From Kiritimatiellaeota bacterium B1221 (GTDB lineage: Bacteria; Verrucomicrobiota; Kiritimatiellia; SS1-B-03-39; UBA6053), in NCBI GenBank assembly GCA_029269125.1, contig JARHXX010000008.1, positions 1-64,000 on the forward strand: a stretch of DNA of 64,000 nucleotides. Direction: 5' to 3'. Of the stretch, positions 28,568-36,434 are shown piece by piece (the stretch's first letter is position 1; each line of letters begins with the position of its first letter). A program made the position numbers and the translations under genes. A model generated the notes under the pieces. That model was not told where the DNA came from and searched no databases. It saw only the letters and a list, made by a program, of their open reading frames with translations.

Positions 28568-30093
28568 TGGTTTTCCTCCCCGAACAACGCTTCAAATCGG
28601 ATCATCATTTTTCCGTCACAAAATTCCGCAAACCGTTCCTGCACATGCGAGCGTGCCTCCAATTGCTTGGCCGCCAGCACCACAATCAATCCTCCCAGTG
28701 CGGCCGCACATTGCCGGTCCGGCTGATGCACCTTTTGTAAATACGTCTGCATGTTTTCTTTTTGCACGGCGCAGTCATTAAATTCTCCCAATACATTCTG
28801 CAACCCCTTCATCCGCTTCAAAATCTGTTTCAAAGGCTTGGGTGCCATCAAGGATGAAAACAGCTCCAACAGATAACGCAATTTTTTGCACTCAATCCGC
28901 AGGGCATGCACTTCCTCATCCTCGGTATTTTCGTTCAGAGACCGTCCAAATTTCTGTACGTGTTTAAAATGCTTCAACAGTTCTTTGCGCACCACTTCCC
29001 CCATCTCTAAATCCGCATATTTCCCCCGGGGAAGGTTGGCATTCCGCCACCAGTCTTCCAAGGATGCCAAATGTTCCCTATAAGCTTTCGAAGCCAGCCT
29101 TCGCGACGTGCACCCCTTCACCCGGGAACGTTCCGCGCGGAAATCCTTAAACACTCTGTCCAATCCCGGAGCCAAAAAAGCCGGCAGTTGACTTCGGTAT
29201 GCCCCCTCTTCCAGCAGGTAAACATCCAGGTCACGGTGCCGGTTAGTCTCCCGGGCCAGATTGCCGAACTCTTTCTTTAACCACTTGGTTTCCGCTGGCG
29301 GGTAGGCACCTTTAATCAGGGTAATGACAGAACGGAGTTTTCGGATCGCAACCCGGTAGTCATGCAAAAACTCGCTATCAATATCATCGATGATCCCCTG
29401 TTCATTTTGCCGTACCACCTTCATCATTTCCTGGGCAATGTGGGTGACCGCGGCATGCACACTTTGATCGCCCCGCAAATCGATCATGGATTTCGGTGAT
29501 AAAGGTCGTTCCGATTTTTCACTCCATTGCAAAATGGTGTCAATCAGCCGGGTCGAAACGGATTCCAAGCCCGTCTGACTCGATAGCAGGCCGGAAATTT
29601 CTTCCGCTTCGTGATCATATCCCTCCAAAGGCCGGATTTGCAAAGTAATCCGGGCCTCCTCCCTCTCCTCTAAGGATCCCCGTTCCTGCAACAGCCTCAG
29701 CACAATTTTTCCATCTTCATTGCGCACATTCAATTGCTGGCAGATGAAAACCACGGTTGCGAAAGGTTGGGCCGCCCGGAGTTTCAAATAAGACTTCAAC
29801 TCCGACTGAAATTCACCCGCAGGGAAGTCCCACCAAAAGACCGGACGCTGGTGGCGGACCACGCGGTCGGAGACCACCTCGTTCGAAATGAGATCCTCCG
29901 CATCCACCAAACGAAAACGCCCTTGTGACCGGATCAGTGCCCGCCCTTTATCAATCAGGTTACAGTCGAAACTGTCATAAATCTGTACGGATCTTGACGT
30001 GTGACTTCCACGATCCACAGAATATTTTTCACCCAACGCCGACTGAATCACCGGAAGCTCCCCCTCCATGCATTCCCAAAATGTCGTCCTCAT
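28564..30093 (-). CDS. CHAD-domain protein with a CYTH-like N-terminus
   Basis: A 509-residue protein in two parts. Residues 1-190 look like a degenerate CYTH domain (QIYDSFDCNLIDKGRALIRS corresponds to the usual 'YYDTxDxxLxxxGxxLRxR'; a later VLRLLQERGSL strand fits). Residues 230-500 form a CHAD domain with its paired conserved-His helices: 'HDYRVAIRKLRSVITLIKGA', 'ETNRHRDLDVYLLE', 'VHALRIECKKLRYLLELFSS' and 'LGEFNDCAVQKEN'. CHAD is a basic helical bundle that binds polyphosphate and in other bacteria locates to polyphosphate granules. The gene lies between the RHH and ParA genes, overlapping both by 4 bp, an unusual place within a partition-like cassette. Confidence 0.88.
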   Translation of the reverse strand: MRTTFWECMEGELPVIQSALGEKYSVDRGSHTSRSVQIYDSFDCNLIDKGRALIRSQGRFRLVDAEDLISNEVVSDRVVRHQRPVFWWDFPAGEFQSELKSYLKLRAAQPFATVVFICQQLNVRNEDGKIVLRLLQERGSLEEREEARITLQIRPLEGYDHEAEEISGLLSSQTGLESVSTRLIDTILQWSEKSERPLSPKSMIDLRGDQSVHAAVTHIAQEMMKVVRQNEQGIIDDIDSEFLHDYRVAIRKLRSVITLIKGAYPPAETKWLKKEFGNLARETNRHRDLDVYLLEEGAYRSQLPAFLAPGLDRVFKDFRAERSRVKGCTSRRLASKAYREHLASLEDWWRNANLPRGKYADLEMGEVVRKELLKHFKHVQKFGRSLNENTEDEEVHALRIECKKLRYLLELFSSLMAPKPLKQILKRMKGLQNVLGEFNDCAVQKENMQTYLQKVHQPDRQCAAALGGLIVVLAAKQLEARSHVQERFAEFCDGKMMIRFEALFGEENQ

Positions 30094-30242
30094 TTTTTCC
30101 CTTTCAAGTAATTTTCGATAAGCGTTTCTAAAATTTTCTGCACACTGGTATCTTCTTTAATCGCACGGATTTTCAACGCTTTTAAAGTCTTCTCCTCCAG
30201 ACGCAGTGAGGTGTTCTTTAATTTAATTTTATTCTTTGCCAT
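30090..30242 (-). CDS. Short ribbon-helix-helix DNA-binding protein
   Basis: A 50-residue open frame from the ATG at 30240-30242 to a TGA sharing four bases with the CHAD start (ATGA, 30090-30093). It is basic and lysine-rich, with a clear RHH pattern: a strand (KLKNTSLRLEE), helix A (KTLKALKIRAIKED), the turn TS and helix B (VQKILETLIENYLKGKK). This is the size and fold of CopG, ParG and omega-type regulators. As the first gene of the operon, preceded at 10 bp by four 8-bp-spaced repeats, it should bind them as a dimer array, both repressing the operon and acting as the ParB-like centromere binder for the ParA two genes downstream. The role is inferred; the reading frame is directly visible. 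Confidence 0.78.
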   Translation of the reverse strand: MAKNKIKLKNTSLRLEEKTLKALKIRAIKEDTSVQKILETLIENYLKGKK

Positions 30243-30251
30243 ACCTACAGA

Positions 30252-30283
30252 TGAAGTCATGACGTCATTATGTCAACACATCA
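30252..30283. promoter_or_regulatory. Four tandem 8-bp repeats: operator/centromere-like site
   Basis: The 8-mers TGAAGTCA, TGACGTCA, TTATGTCA and ACACATCA run head to tail from 30252 to 30283, sharing the TCA end and a TGAcGTCA consensus. They begin 10 bp upstream of the RHH start codon. RHH proteins bind direct repeats as stacked dimers, for example 8-bp met boxes by MetJ and 7-bp repeats by omega. A TTGACA-like -35 (30271-30276, minus strand) falls inside the array, so binding would block transcription. Confidence 0.6.
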
Positions 30284-30478
30284 TTTTTCATATTTTTTTC
30301 ATGTACCCCAATCCTCCCGTCATTGCTCGATACGAGCCGATATTAAAGCCGCTTTCCCGGGAAACACCATTTCAGAACCAACGCAGCTCAAAAATGCCGG
30401 TCACCGCCTTTTGAGGGCGGTAATGGATTCGGCCGAACAAAGCTTGCATCTGAAAATACCTTCTGCAAAATCCCTCGT

Positions 30479-30724
30479 ATGAACACAGAAACCCTCACCA
30501 CCTTTTTTGCCTGGAGCACCACCTTTCACATTGTATTTCTACTCTTGTGCAGTGTGGTCATCATGGGCTTCCGCAAACCCATCGCCCAAATCCACGCCAA
30601 AATCACCGGCCTCTCCGAAGCCGAATTATACAGTCTCTACTTCCGCTTCCTGGCCAATTATAAACTGGGACTCCTCCTGTTCAGCCTGGTCCCCTACCTG
30701 GCTTTGCGGTTGATGGCATCGTAA
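30479..30724 (+). CDS. Small two-TM membrane protein (DUF6868-like)
   Basis: An 81-residue protein with two hydrophobic helices, about 15-31 (FHIVFLLLCSVVIMGF) and 60-78 (KLGLLLFSLVPYLALRLMA). The stretch between them, AKITGLSEAELYSLYFRFLANYK, is the conserved part of a small family found in many marine bacteria. The function is unknown. It is transcribed alone on the plus strand, divergent from the RHH/CHAD operon, so the 236-bp region between them holds both promoters and the 8-bp repeat array. Confidence 0.6.
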   Translation: MNTETLTTFFAWSTTFHIVFLLLCSVVIMGFRKPIAQIHAKITGLSEAELYSLYFRFLANYKLGLLLFSLVPYLALRLMAS

Positions 30725-30812
30725 CCCGGGCTTTCAGCCAGAAGGGACATAGGCTTTAGCCTGCGGGTGTAGAATGCAGGAAACCTATATCCCTTCAGCA
30801 GGAATGCCTGCG
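30725..30812. repeat. Palindromic intergenic repeat, family C
   Basis: AGAAGGGACATAGGCTTTAGCCTGC (30742 onward) pairs imperfectly with GCAGGAAACCTATATCCCTTC (30776-30796) around a short loop, and AGCAGGAATGCCTGCG forms a further small hairpin. It lies between convergent genes and may also end transcription. Confidence 0.5.
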
Positions 30813-31340
30813 CTACTCCAGCACCTCAATTTTCGACGCATTTACCACCAGTGCCTGCTCCGTCGAAAGCGGCGCCACAACCCCTTTCACTTTCACGCGG
30901 CTCAGTTCTTTGAGTCCGTTGACCCCACGCAGATCATTTGCCAACACGTTTCCTCCGGCATCCATGACCTGCACCGTCGCCGTTCCGGAAAGCAGCCCTT
31001 CACGGGTTTCACAACAGGCGTCCCAAGGCGTTTCACAGTGCCCCTCCTCATCCATCAGATCACAGGATGTGATCGCCTGTTCGTCTCCCACCACCATAAG
31101 TGCCCGCCCATTGACAAAGGGCGTTTCGGAGCCCATGATTTTTGCCACAAAAACGACTTCATCTCCGGGTTGCACCTGGGTGCGTAACTCGGGAATACTG
31201 CCGGTCTCGGCATCGGCCACCGATTGAAAAACCGCTGACAGTTCCGGTGGTGTTTCGGCCATCGTCACACTTTCAGTTTCTTTTTGGCAGGCCGCCATCA
31301 TGACTATAAAAGGAAGAAGCAGGAGGGTAGTTTTCATCAT
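30813..31340 (-). CDS. Lipoprotein of unknown function, last gene of the export operon
   Basis: A 175-residue protein with a lipoprotein signal (PFIVMMAACQK, Cys18). The mature part is acidic and contains a Cys cluster (TSCDLMDEEGHCETPWDACC), then 'VQVMDAGGNVLANDLRGVNGLKELSRVKVKGVV', which looks like an OB-fold or TlpA-like beta strand series. The repeated Cys may hold a metal or disulfides. It starts 17 bp after the second FtsX permease gene, so it most likely serves the same exporter. I do not recognise a characterised family. Confidence 0.6.
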   Translation of the reverse strand: MMKTTLLLLPFIVMMAACQKETESVTMAETPPELSAVFQSVADAETGSIPELRTQVQPGDEVVFVAKIMGSETPFVNGRALMVVGDEQAITSCDLMDEEGHCETPWDACCETREGLLSGTATVQVMDAGGNVLANDLRGVNGLKELSRVKVKGVVAPLSTEQALVVNASKIEVLE

Positions 31341-31357
31341 TATTCAGGGGGTTAGAT

Positions 31358-32506
31358 TTAATCACGTAATGCTTGAGGAAGAGGTGGCGCCAAACAGCGG
31401 AAGGCGGGCGGCAAAGTGCCGATCACCCCCAACAACATGCCAGCGACCAGACCAATGAAAAGTGTGCTGGGTTCCAGATCCAGTTCAATCGCGCCCGCCC
31501 CGAAAGGCAGCACCCGATTGTTCAATATCAACCGGGCCAACACCGCACCGGTCAACGTCCCCACCATCGCAATCAACAAAGATTCCTGCAGGAGGGAAAA
31601 CAAAATGGTCGTCCGACTGAAACCCACAGCCTGTAACGTCGCGGTCTCCCGCACCCGGGAGGCAAAGGCGGCATACAAAGTATTCAGTCCGCCAAAAACC
31701 GCCGCCGCCGCAATCAGCAAAGCGGTGGTCCAAATCATGGTGCGCACCGGCGCATAGAAGGCGGCCAGCTTGGCGTAATAGACACTTTCCGAAACGGCCG
31801 ACAATTCCAGATCAAGACGTTGCCGGGTGAACAATTCCACATCAACCGCATCCGCCCCGGGTTTTAATCGAAGTGCGACAGAACTGACAGTGTCCCGTTG
31901 CGCAATGGTCCGTAAATCCTGCAGCGGCATCCAGATTTCAGATTCCATCACCGTTCCCGGTGCAGCCATAATGCCACTGATTCGCATCGGCACTCCGTCA
32001 AAGCTCAAGACCTCTCCCACCGCCACATCTTCCGGATTCAAATCCAGGCGGCGCCATGCCAGTCGACCCGCAAGCATTTCCCTCGGACCGGGGAAGTGGC
32101 CTTCCTGAATCACCACCTCCGGATGCACCAGCAGCACGGCGGGTGTCACCCCTCTCACCAGTCCGCGCACTTCCTGCCCCGAAGCGCTTTTTAAGGCGGC
32201 CATGTGCACAATTTCCGGAGACACCGCACGTTGCCCCATCACCACCTCCACTCCCGACAAACTGGTTTCTGCAATGCCCGCCGCCTGTTCCGACACTTCA
32301 CTGCGCTGCATACTTTCTTCACTCCCGGCGCCCAGCAGCAACATATTCTGGGGAGAGGCCGTGGACTGCAAACTGCGGGTCATCCCCACATTCATCGCAT
32401 GGGCCCCCATCACCAACAACACCACCAACGCAGTGCCGGCAATGCTTTGCATTAAACGGGTTTTATCCCGTGACAAATTTCGAACCGCATAAGTAAAAGG
32501 CAACAT
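31358..32506 (-). CDS. FtsX-like ABC transporter permease (second)
   Basis: A permease of about 382 residues with the MacB/FtsX layout: one N-terminal membrane helix (SIAGTALVVLLVMGAHAMNV), a large periplasmic domain and three C-terminal helices, with the hallmark 'ETATLQAVGFSRTTILFSLLQESLLIAMVG'. I use the ATG at 32504-32506; a GTG one codon earlier directly abuts the preceding stop. It is homologous to the permease encoded just upstream, so the pair form a DevC- or LolCE-like heterodimer driven by the ATPase at 33654-34358. It probably moves a lipid, lipoprotein, peptide or metal-chelate outward rather than importing. Confidence 0.85.
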   Translation of the reverse strand: MLPFTYAVRNLSRDKTRLMQSIAGTALVVLLVMGAHAMNVGMTRSLQSTASPQNMLLLGAGSEESMQRSEVSEQAAGIAETSLSGVEVVMGQRAVSPEIVHMAALKSASGQEVRGLVRGVTPAVLLVHPEVVIQEGHFPGPREMLAGRLAWRRLDLNPEDVAVGEVLSFDGVPMRISGIMAAPGTVMESEIWMPLQDLRTIAQRDTVSSVALRLKPGADAVDVELFTRQRLDLELSAVSESVYYAKLAAFYAPVRTMIWTTALLIAAAAVFGGLNTLYAAFASRVRETATLQAVGFSRTTILFSLLQESLLIAMVGTLTGAVLARLILNNRVLPFGAGAIELDLEPSTLFIGLVAGMLLGVIGTLPPAFRCLAPPLPQALRD

Positions 32507-32509
32507 CAC

Positions 32510-33664
32510 TTAACTCCTCAAACTTTCGACAATAGGACGGCGAACTGAAATCCATGCCGGATAAAGTGCGGCCAGTCCCCCGAGCAACAAGGCAATCCCC
32601 ATTCCCCGCACAACCAAACTTGCCTGCGCACTTACCGCCATAATCTGTCCTTCGTTACCAAAACTCAAATGGGACAAACGCAGAAACAGCCACGCGCCGC
32701 AGGCACCCACCAGTCCACCCGCCAGACCCAGCAACAAGCCTTCCAGCAACACCAGCCAGGCGATCGCACGGTTGGGAAATCCCAGCGTCTGCAACACCGC
32801 ATTTTCTTTTACCCGACTGCGCACCACCAGTAAAACCGCGTTCGCCACCAAACCCATCACCGCCACCACCGCGCCCAGCCCAATCCAGCGGGTGAAGCGG
32901 GTGAGATCAATAAGCTCCCGTGCCGCCTGCGCAAAAAATGCGGTTTCAGGCTGAGTGAAAGTCGGAGATTCCCCACTCCGAAAACGGGAATCAATTTCTT
33001 TGGCCACCCGGTCAAGATCCGCGGGATCACTCACCCGCACATTAAATTGGGTCACCTCCCCCAAACCCTTGCTGGAGGTCTGCTGCAGAAAAGGCAAATG
33101 CACATAGGCCACATTGTTGTCCTGCGCGTTGGGCGAACGAATGATGCCATTGATCCGCACCCGCACCCCCGCGGCCGCAAAACTGTCACCGGGTTTAAGT
33201 CCGCGGCGCTCCGCCAGATTTTCTCCCACCAGTGCGCCGTCATCCGTCTGTTCCCAGGCTGAAAGCGATCCGTCCAACACTTCGATTTCCGGCGCATAGC
33301 GGCTTAACAATTGCGGAGGCACCCCGCGAAAAGTCACCACATCCAGACTCGCGCCGCAGTTGTTCACCGTGATCTGAATGGGAATCACTTCCCGCACGCC
33401 GTCGATCTGTTTAATTTCATCCGCATAATATTCCGGCAGACGGCTGGTCGACGGACAATAGCGGTTTTCCCTGAAGACCACCAAGGTGGCTTCGGAAGCC
33501 TGCTGACCGGTCACGGCCGCCACCGCCGACTGCATACTTTCCACCAGCGTGAACAGGAAGATCCCCGCCCCGATTCCCACCAGCGTCAGCAAGGTGCGCA
33601 CCCGATGGCGAATGAGCTGTTTCATCGCGAACGGAACCAAATTGAAGAGACCTTTAATGGACAT
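32510..33664 (-). CDS. FtsX-like ABC transporter permease (first)
   Basis: A 384-residue permease with an N-terminal helix (RTLLTLVGIGAGIFLFTLVE), a periplasmic domain (about 45-260) and three terminal helices including 'VKENAVLQTLGFPNRAIAWLVLLEGLLLGL', the FtsX/MacB signature. It starts 11 bp inside the ATPase gene (33654-33664), which is tight translational coupling. Together with the second permease, the ATPase and the membrane-fusion protein it makes an ABC exporter of the DevBCA or MacAB type. No outer-membrane TolC is encoded in this window. Confidence 0.87.
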   Translation of the reverse strand: MSIKGLFNLVPFAMKQLIRHRVRTLLTLVGIGAGIFLFTLVESMQSAVAAVTGQQASEATLVVFRENRYCPSTSRLPEYYADEIKQIDGVREVIPIQITVNNCGASLDVVTFRGVPPQLLSRYAPEIEVLDGSLSAWEQTDDGALVGENLAERRGLKPGDSFAAAGVRVRINGIIRSPNAQDNNVAYVHLPFLQQTSSKGLGEVTQFNVRVSDPADLDRVAKEIDSRFRSGESPTFTQPETAFFAQAARELIDLTRFTRWIGLGAVVAVMGLVANAVLLVVRSRVKENAVLQTLGFPNRAIAWLVLLEGLLLGLAGGLVGACGAWLFLRLSHLSFGNEGQIMAVSAQASLVVRGMGIALLLGGLAALYPAWISVRRPIVESLRS

Positions 33665-34358
33665 TTTCAGCCTCCAGCAAACGGCCTTTTTCCAGATGCA
33701 GTGTCCGGTCCGCAGCGGCCGCCGCCTTGGGATCGTGGGTCACCATGATGATAGTTTTCTGTTGCTCTTTGGCCAGGTTGCACAAAAGCTCCAGTACGGC
33801 ATCCGCCGACTGCCGGTCCAGATCCCCGGTCGGTTCATCCGCAACCAACAATTCAGGATCGGCGACCAGCGCGCGGGCAATGGCCACCCGCTGTTCCTGT
33901 CCGCCGGATAGTTCCCGCGGAAAATGATGCATACGCTCCGCCAAACCCACCAGGGCCAGGGCGGCCTCCACCCGTTCGCGACGATCGCGTCGACTCTGCC
34001 CGTCCGGCAACAGGGGAAGCTCCACATTTTCAAAGGCACTTAACACCGGGATCAAATGATAGATCTGAAAAATATAACCCACATGCTTCGCCCGCCACGC
34101 GGCCAATTTACGTCGGGAAAATTCGTGTACCGGAATCCCCCCGATGTTGATTTCCCCTTCGCTGGGAGAATCGATGCCCGACAATAAATTCAACAAAGTG
34201 GTTTTCCCGGAACCCGAAGGCCCCATCAACGCCAGAAATTCACCGCGCTGCACCTCCAGATCCAAGGCCTCCAGGGGAGTAACCCACTGGGAGCCTTTCT
34301 TATATCTTTTAGCGATACCCTTACAACATACCAGCGCTTGACCTTCAGAAACATTCAT
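33654..34358 (-). CDS. MacB/LolD-type ABC transporter ATP-binding protein
   Basis: A 234-residue ATPase with Walker A GPSGSGKTT, the signature LSGGQEQR and Walker B ELLVADEPTGDLD, the form typical of the MacB/LolD/FtsE group ('EPTGxLD'). It energises the two FtsX-like permeases encoded directly downstream. Its ATG overlaps the adaptor stop as ATGA (34355-34358), and its 3' end overlaps the first permease. Being separate from the permeases it matches DevA or LolD rather than the fused MacB. Confidence 0.92.
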   Translation of the reverse strand: MNVSEGQALVCCKGIAKRYKKGSQWVTPLEALDLEVQRGEFLALMGPSGSGKTTLLNLLSGIDSPSEGEINIGGIPVHEFSRRKLAAWRAKHVGYIFQIYHLIPVLSAFENVELPLLPDGQSRRDRRERVEAALALVGLAERMHHFPRELSGGQEQRVAIARALVADPELLVADEPTGDLDRQSADAVLELLCNLAKEQQKTIIMVTHDPKAAAAADRTLHLEKGRLLEAENVH

Positions 34359-35752
34359 CGACTTTCTCCATTCACTTCATTTACCAAAACACCATTTTTT
34401 AATCCGGACGGTTGCCCCAACACCACCCGTTCACCCGGACGCAACCCTTTGCGCACCGCCTGATAATTTTCTCTAAGCTCCGCACCCAATTCTATGGTTC
34501 GCGATGCCGCCCGCTGACTCACCGGGTCCACCACCCAAACCAGATTTTCTCCCTGAACCGCCTCCCGGGGAACCCACACGGTTTCCGAAGGCCGGAAGGT
34601 TTCACCCCCGCGCTTTCCGAGCTTCGGAATGCTCATAAACTCCACCCGGCAGAGCATTTCCGGACGCATTCGCGGATCGGGATTTTCAATCGCGACTTTA
34701 ACCTGCAGCGTATTCCGGGTGAGGTCGGCCTGCCCCGCAATCCGGGTCACGGTGCCTTTAAATTCCCTGTCCGAAAAGGCGGAGAGCTGAATCCTTGCCG
34801 GCATTCCCGCCGTGACCCCGGCCGCATCCGCCAGCGGCACGTCCACCCGCACCTGTAATTTCTGCGGATCGTACATACTTACCACCGTCGCACTTTCCGG
34901 ATCATCCATCCCCCGCATCCGCTTGCCACCCGGATTTGCAAACCGGTGCATCACCACCCCGTCCACCGGGGCATAGATTTTGGTTCGCTCCAGATCCGTT
35001 TTTGCACGCGCCACTTTCGCCTGCAATTCGACAACTTTCGCTTTGGCGGATTCGATGCCCGCCAGTTCCACCGCCTGATGCGCCTTGTGCCCTTCCCATT
35101 CCGCTTTTGCCGCGGCCAATTCCGCTTTGCCCACGGCCACTTCCCGTTCCACCTGCAACCGCTCATCTTCAGGGACCACCCCGGCATCCAAAGCCAATAC
35201 CCGGCGCAGGCGGTCTTCCTGCTCATTTAAACGGGCGCGGGCCGCGTCCACGCCCGCCAGAGCGCGGTGACATTCCGCTTCGGCCCTTTTGACCGCTTCT
35301 TCTTTTTCGACCTGCGCCGTTTTTGCACCCAAAAGTGAGGCCTCCAAAGCGCGCAACTGAAATTCAAAATCCACCGGATCCAGGGTCGCCAGCAATTGAC
35401 CGGCTTTGACGCGCTCGCCTTCGAGCACTTCCACGCTATCCACCAGGCCATCCACCCGTACCGGTACCCGGATGGGGTACGGGTCGGGTTCGATCCAGCC
35501 GGAAGCCTGCGATAAAATTTGCGAAGCCCCCGCCGGGGTTTCGTTGGCGGATCCGCGGTTCTCCAGCAGCAAAGCGGGCGCGGTTTGTACATCCAGCCGC
35601 GGACGCAGTTTTTCTCCGAACAGCAATCCGGAGAGGAGGAGGAAACCGATGAGGAGTGCGGGCAACAGCAACCAGGAGCGGTGTTTGGAGCTGCGCGATT
35701 GAGACGCAGACACGGGCCTGCGTTTAAGGGAATCAAGATGGGAAGATGTCAT
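34355..35752 (-). CDS. Periplasmic adaptor (HlyD/MacA-family membrane-fusion protein)
   Basis: The start is the ATG at 35750-35752 (MTSSHLDSLKRRP); a longer frame reaches 35824 but lacks support. The 465-residue product has one N-terminal membrane anchor (LLLPALLIGFLLLSGLLFG), a lipoyl half (IRVPVRVDGLVDSVEVLEGERVKAGQLLATLDPVDFE), a long coiled coil (about 135-250, rich in Ala, Glu, Lys and Leu), the second half-lipoyl motif (IYAPVDGVVMHRF) and a beta-barrel with VDVPLADAAGVTAGMPARI. It would link the ABC exporter to an outer-membrane channel. The coiled coil is long enough to span the periplasm. It is the second gene in the operon, 90 bp after the Cys-rich gene. Confidence 0.88.
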   Translation of the reverse strand: MTSSHLDSLKRRPVSASQSRSSKHRSWLLLPALLIGFLLLSGLLFGEKLRPRLDVQTAPALLLENRGSANETPAGASQILSQASGWIEPDPYPIRVPVRVDGLVDSVEVLEGERVKAGQLLATLDPVDFEFQLRALEASLLGAKTAQVEKEEAVKRAEAECHRALAGVDAARARLNEQEDRLRRVLALDAGVVPEDERLQVEREVAVGKAELAAAKAEWEGHKAHQAVELAGIESAKAKVVELQAKVARAKTDLERTKIYAPVDGVVMHRFANPGGKRMRGMDDPESATVVSMYDPQKLQVRVDVPLADAAGVTAGMPARIQLSAFSDREFKGTVTRIAGQADLTRNTLQVKVAIENPDPRMRPEMLCRVEFMSIPKLGKRGGETFRPSETVWVPREAVQGENLVWVVDPVSQRAASRTIELGAELRENYQAVRKGLRPGERVVLGQPSGLKNGVLVNEVNGESR

Positions 35753-35842
35753 AGAGTTAATCGAAAGGTATGCAAAGATCGTCAAACCCGGAGGTTCGGA
35801 ATTTTTAGGCACAGAAAACCGCAAAGCGGCATTTCGATTCGT

Positions 35843-36271
35843 TCAACATCTCAAATTTCCAGACCGCAGAATCAGGGGCGGTCCGGTATCAGGGCATACA
35901 TCTGATCTATAGAAAGATCGGTGACTCTTGGGCCAAAGGGCATCAGAGATTTTAAGATATCTGACAGGGATTAGGGTCAGAAGCGGCCGGGAAACCCCGG
36001 GAGCCACCGACCCAACTTCTAAATCCCGGTCCACTTCCAAACAACAGGAAGCGGCTTCAATCCCCATGGGGACAGAGGGTTCTTGGCAACACGAATCATC
36101 CATCCCAGGTGCGGCCGACAGCTTTTCGCAACACACATCCTCACAGGGACGATGTCCGGCACAAAGATGTTTGGGCATGAACAGGAAACCCAGGCAAAGC
36201 AACAACGCAAAAGCCCGGAGCATTCCGGAGCATTCGGCTTTTGAAGTTTGTTTGGGTTTAAGATCTTTCAC
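35843..36271 (-). CDS. Small Cys-rich exported protein preceding the export operon
   Basis: A 142-residue frame opened by a GTG at 36269-36271; an ATG at 36221-36223 would give a shorter product beginning MLRAFALLLCLGFLFMPKHL, a good signal peptide. The mature part has repeated Cys pairs spaced along 40 residues (CEDVCCEKL, DSCCQEP, SCCLEV), which suggests metal or thiol chemistry. The C-terminal half has no recognisable domain. It resembles in style, not in detectable sequence, small periplasmic metal-binding proteins encoded beside heavy-metal or copper efflux genes (CopL type). If it does sense metal, the exporter may be a metal or metallophore efflux system; that is inference. Confidence 0.55.
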   Translation of the reverse strand: MKDLKPKQTSKAECSGMLRAFALLLCLGFLFMPKHLCAGHRPCEDVCCEKLSAAPGMDDSCCQEPSVPMGIEAASCCLEVDRDLEVGSVAPGVSRPLLTLIPVRYLKISDALWPKSHRSFYRSDVCPDTGPPLILRSGNLRC

Positions 36272-36434
36272 GGCTTTACATTAACTGCAGAGAAGAAAAA
36301 AAGCAAGTCACGCGTATGACATGCACAAACCGTACCGCCTGTGCACGCATGGCATGACAGGAAGACTGTAAAGAATTCATACCGCATCCAGATGATTTTT
36401 CAGCATGGTAAGGAGAGCAAAAAGCCAAGCCCCT

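Noticed and set aside
30252-30283. MetJ-regulated met boxes
   Set aside because: The 8-bp spacing and GACGTC core look like met boxes, but no methionine gene is present and the RHH protein here is a 50-residue ParG/CopG-type protein, so only the binding style is comparable.
34615-34632. Third copy of the TTCCGANCTTCGGAA box
   Set aside because: The match lies inside the adaptor gene's coding sequence and is not near a start, so it is probably chance.
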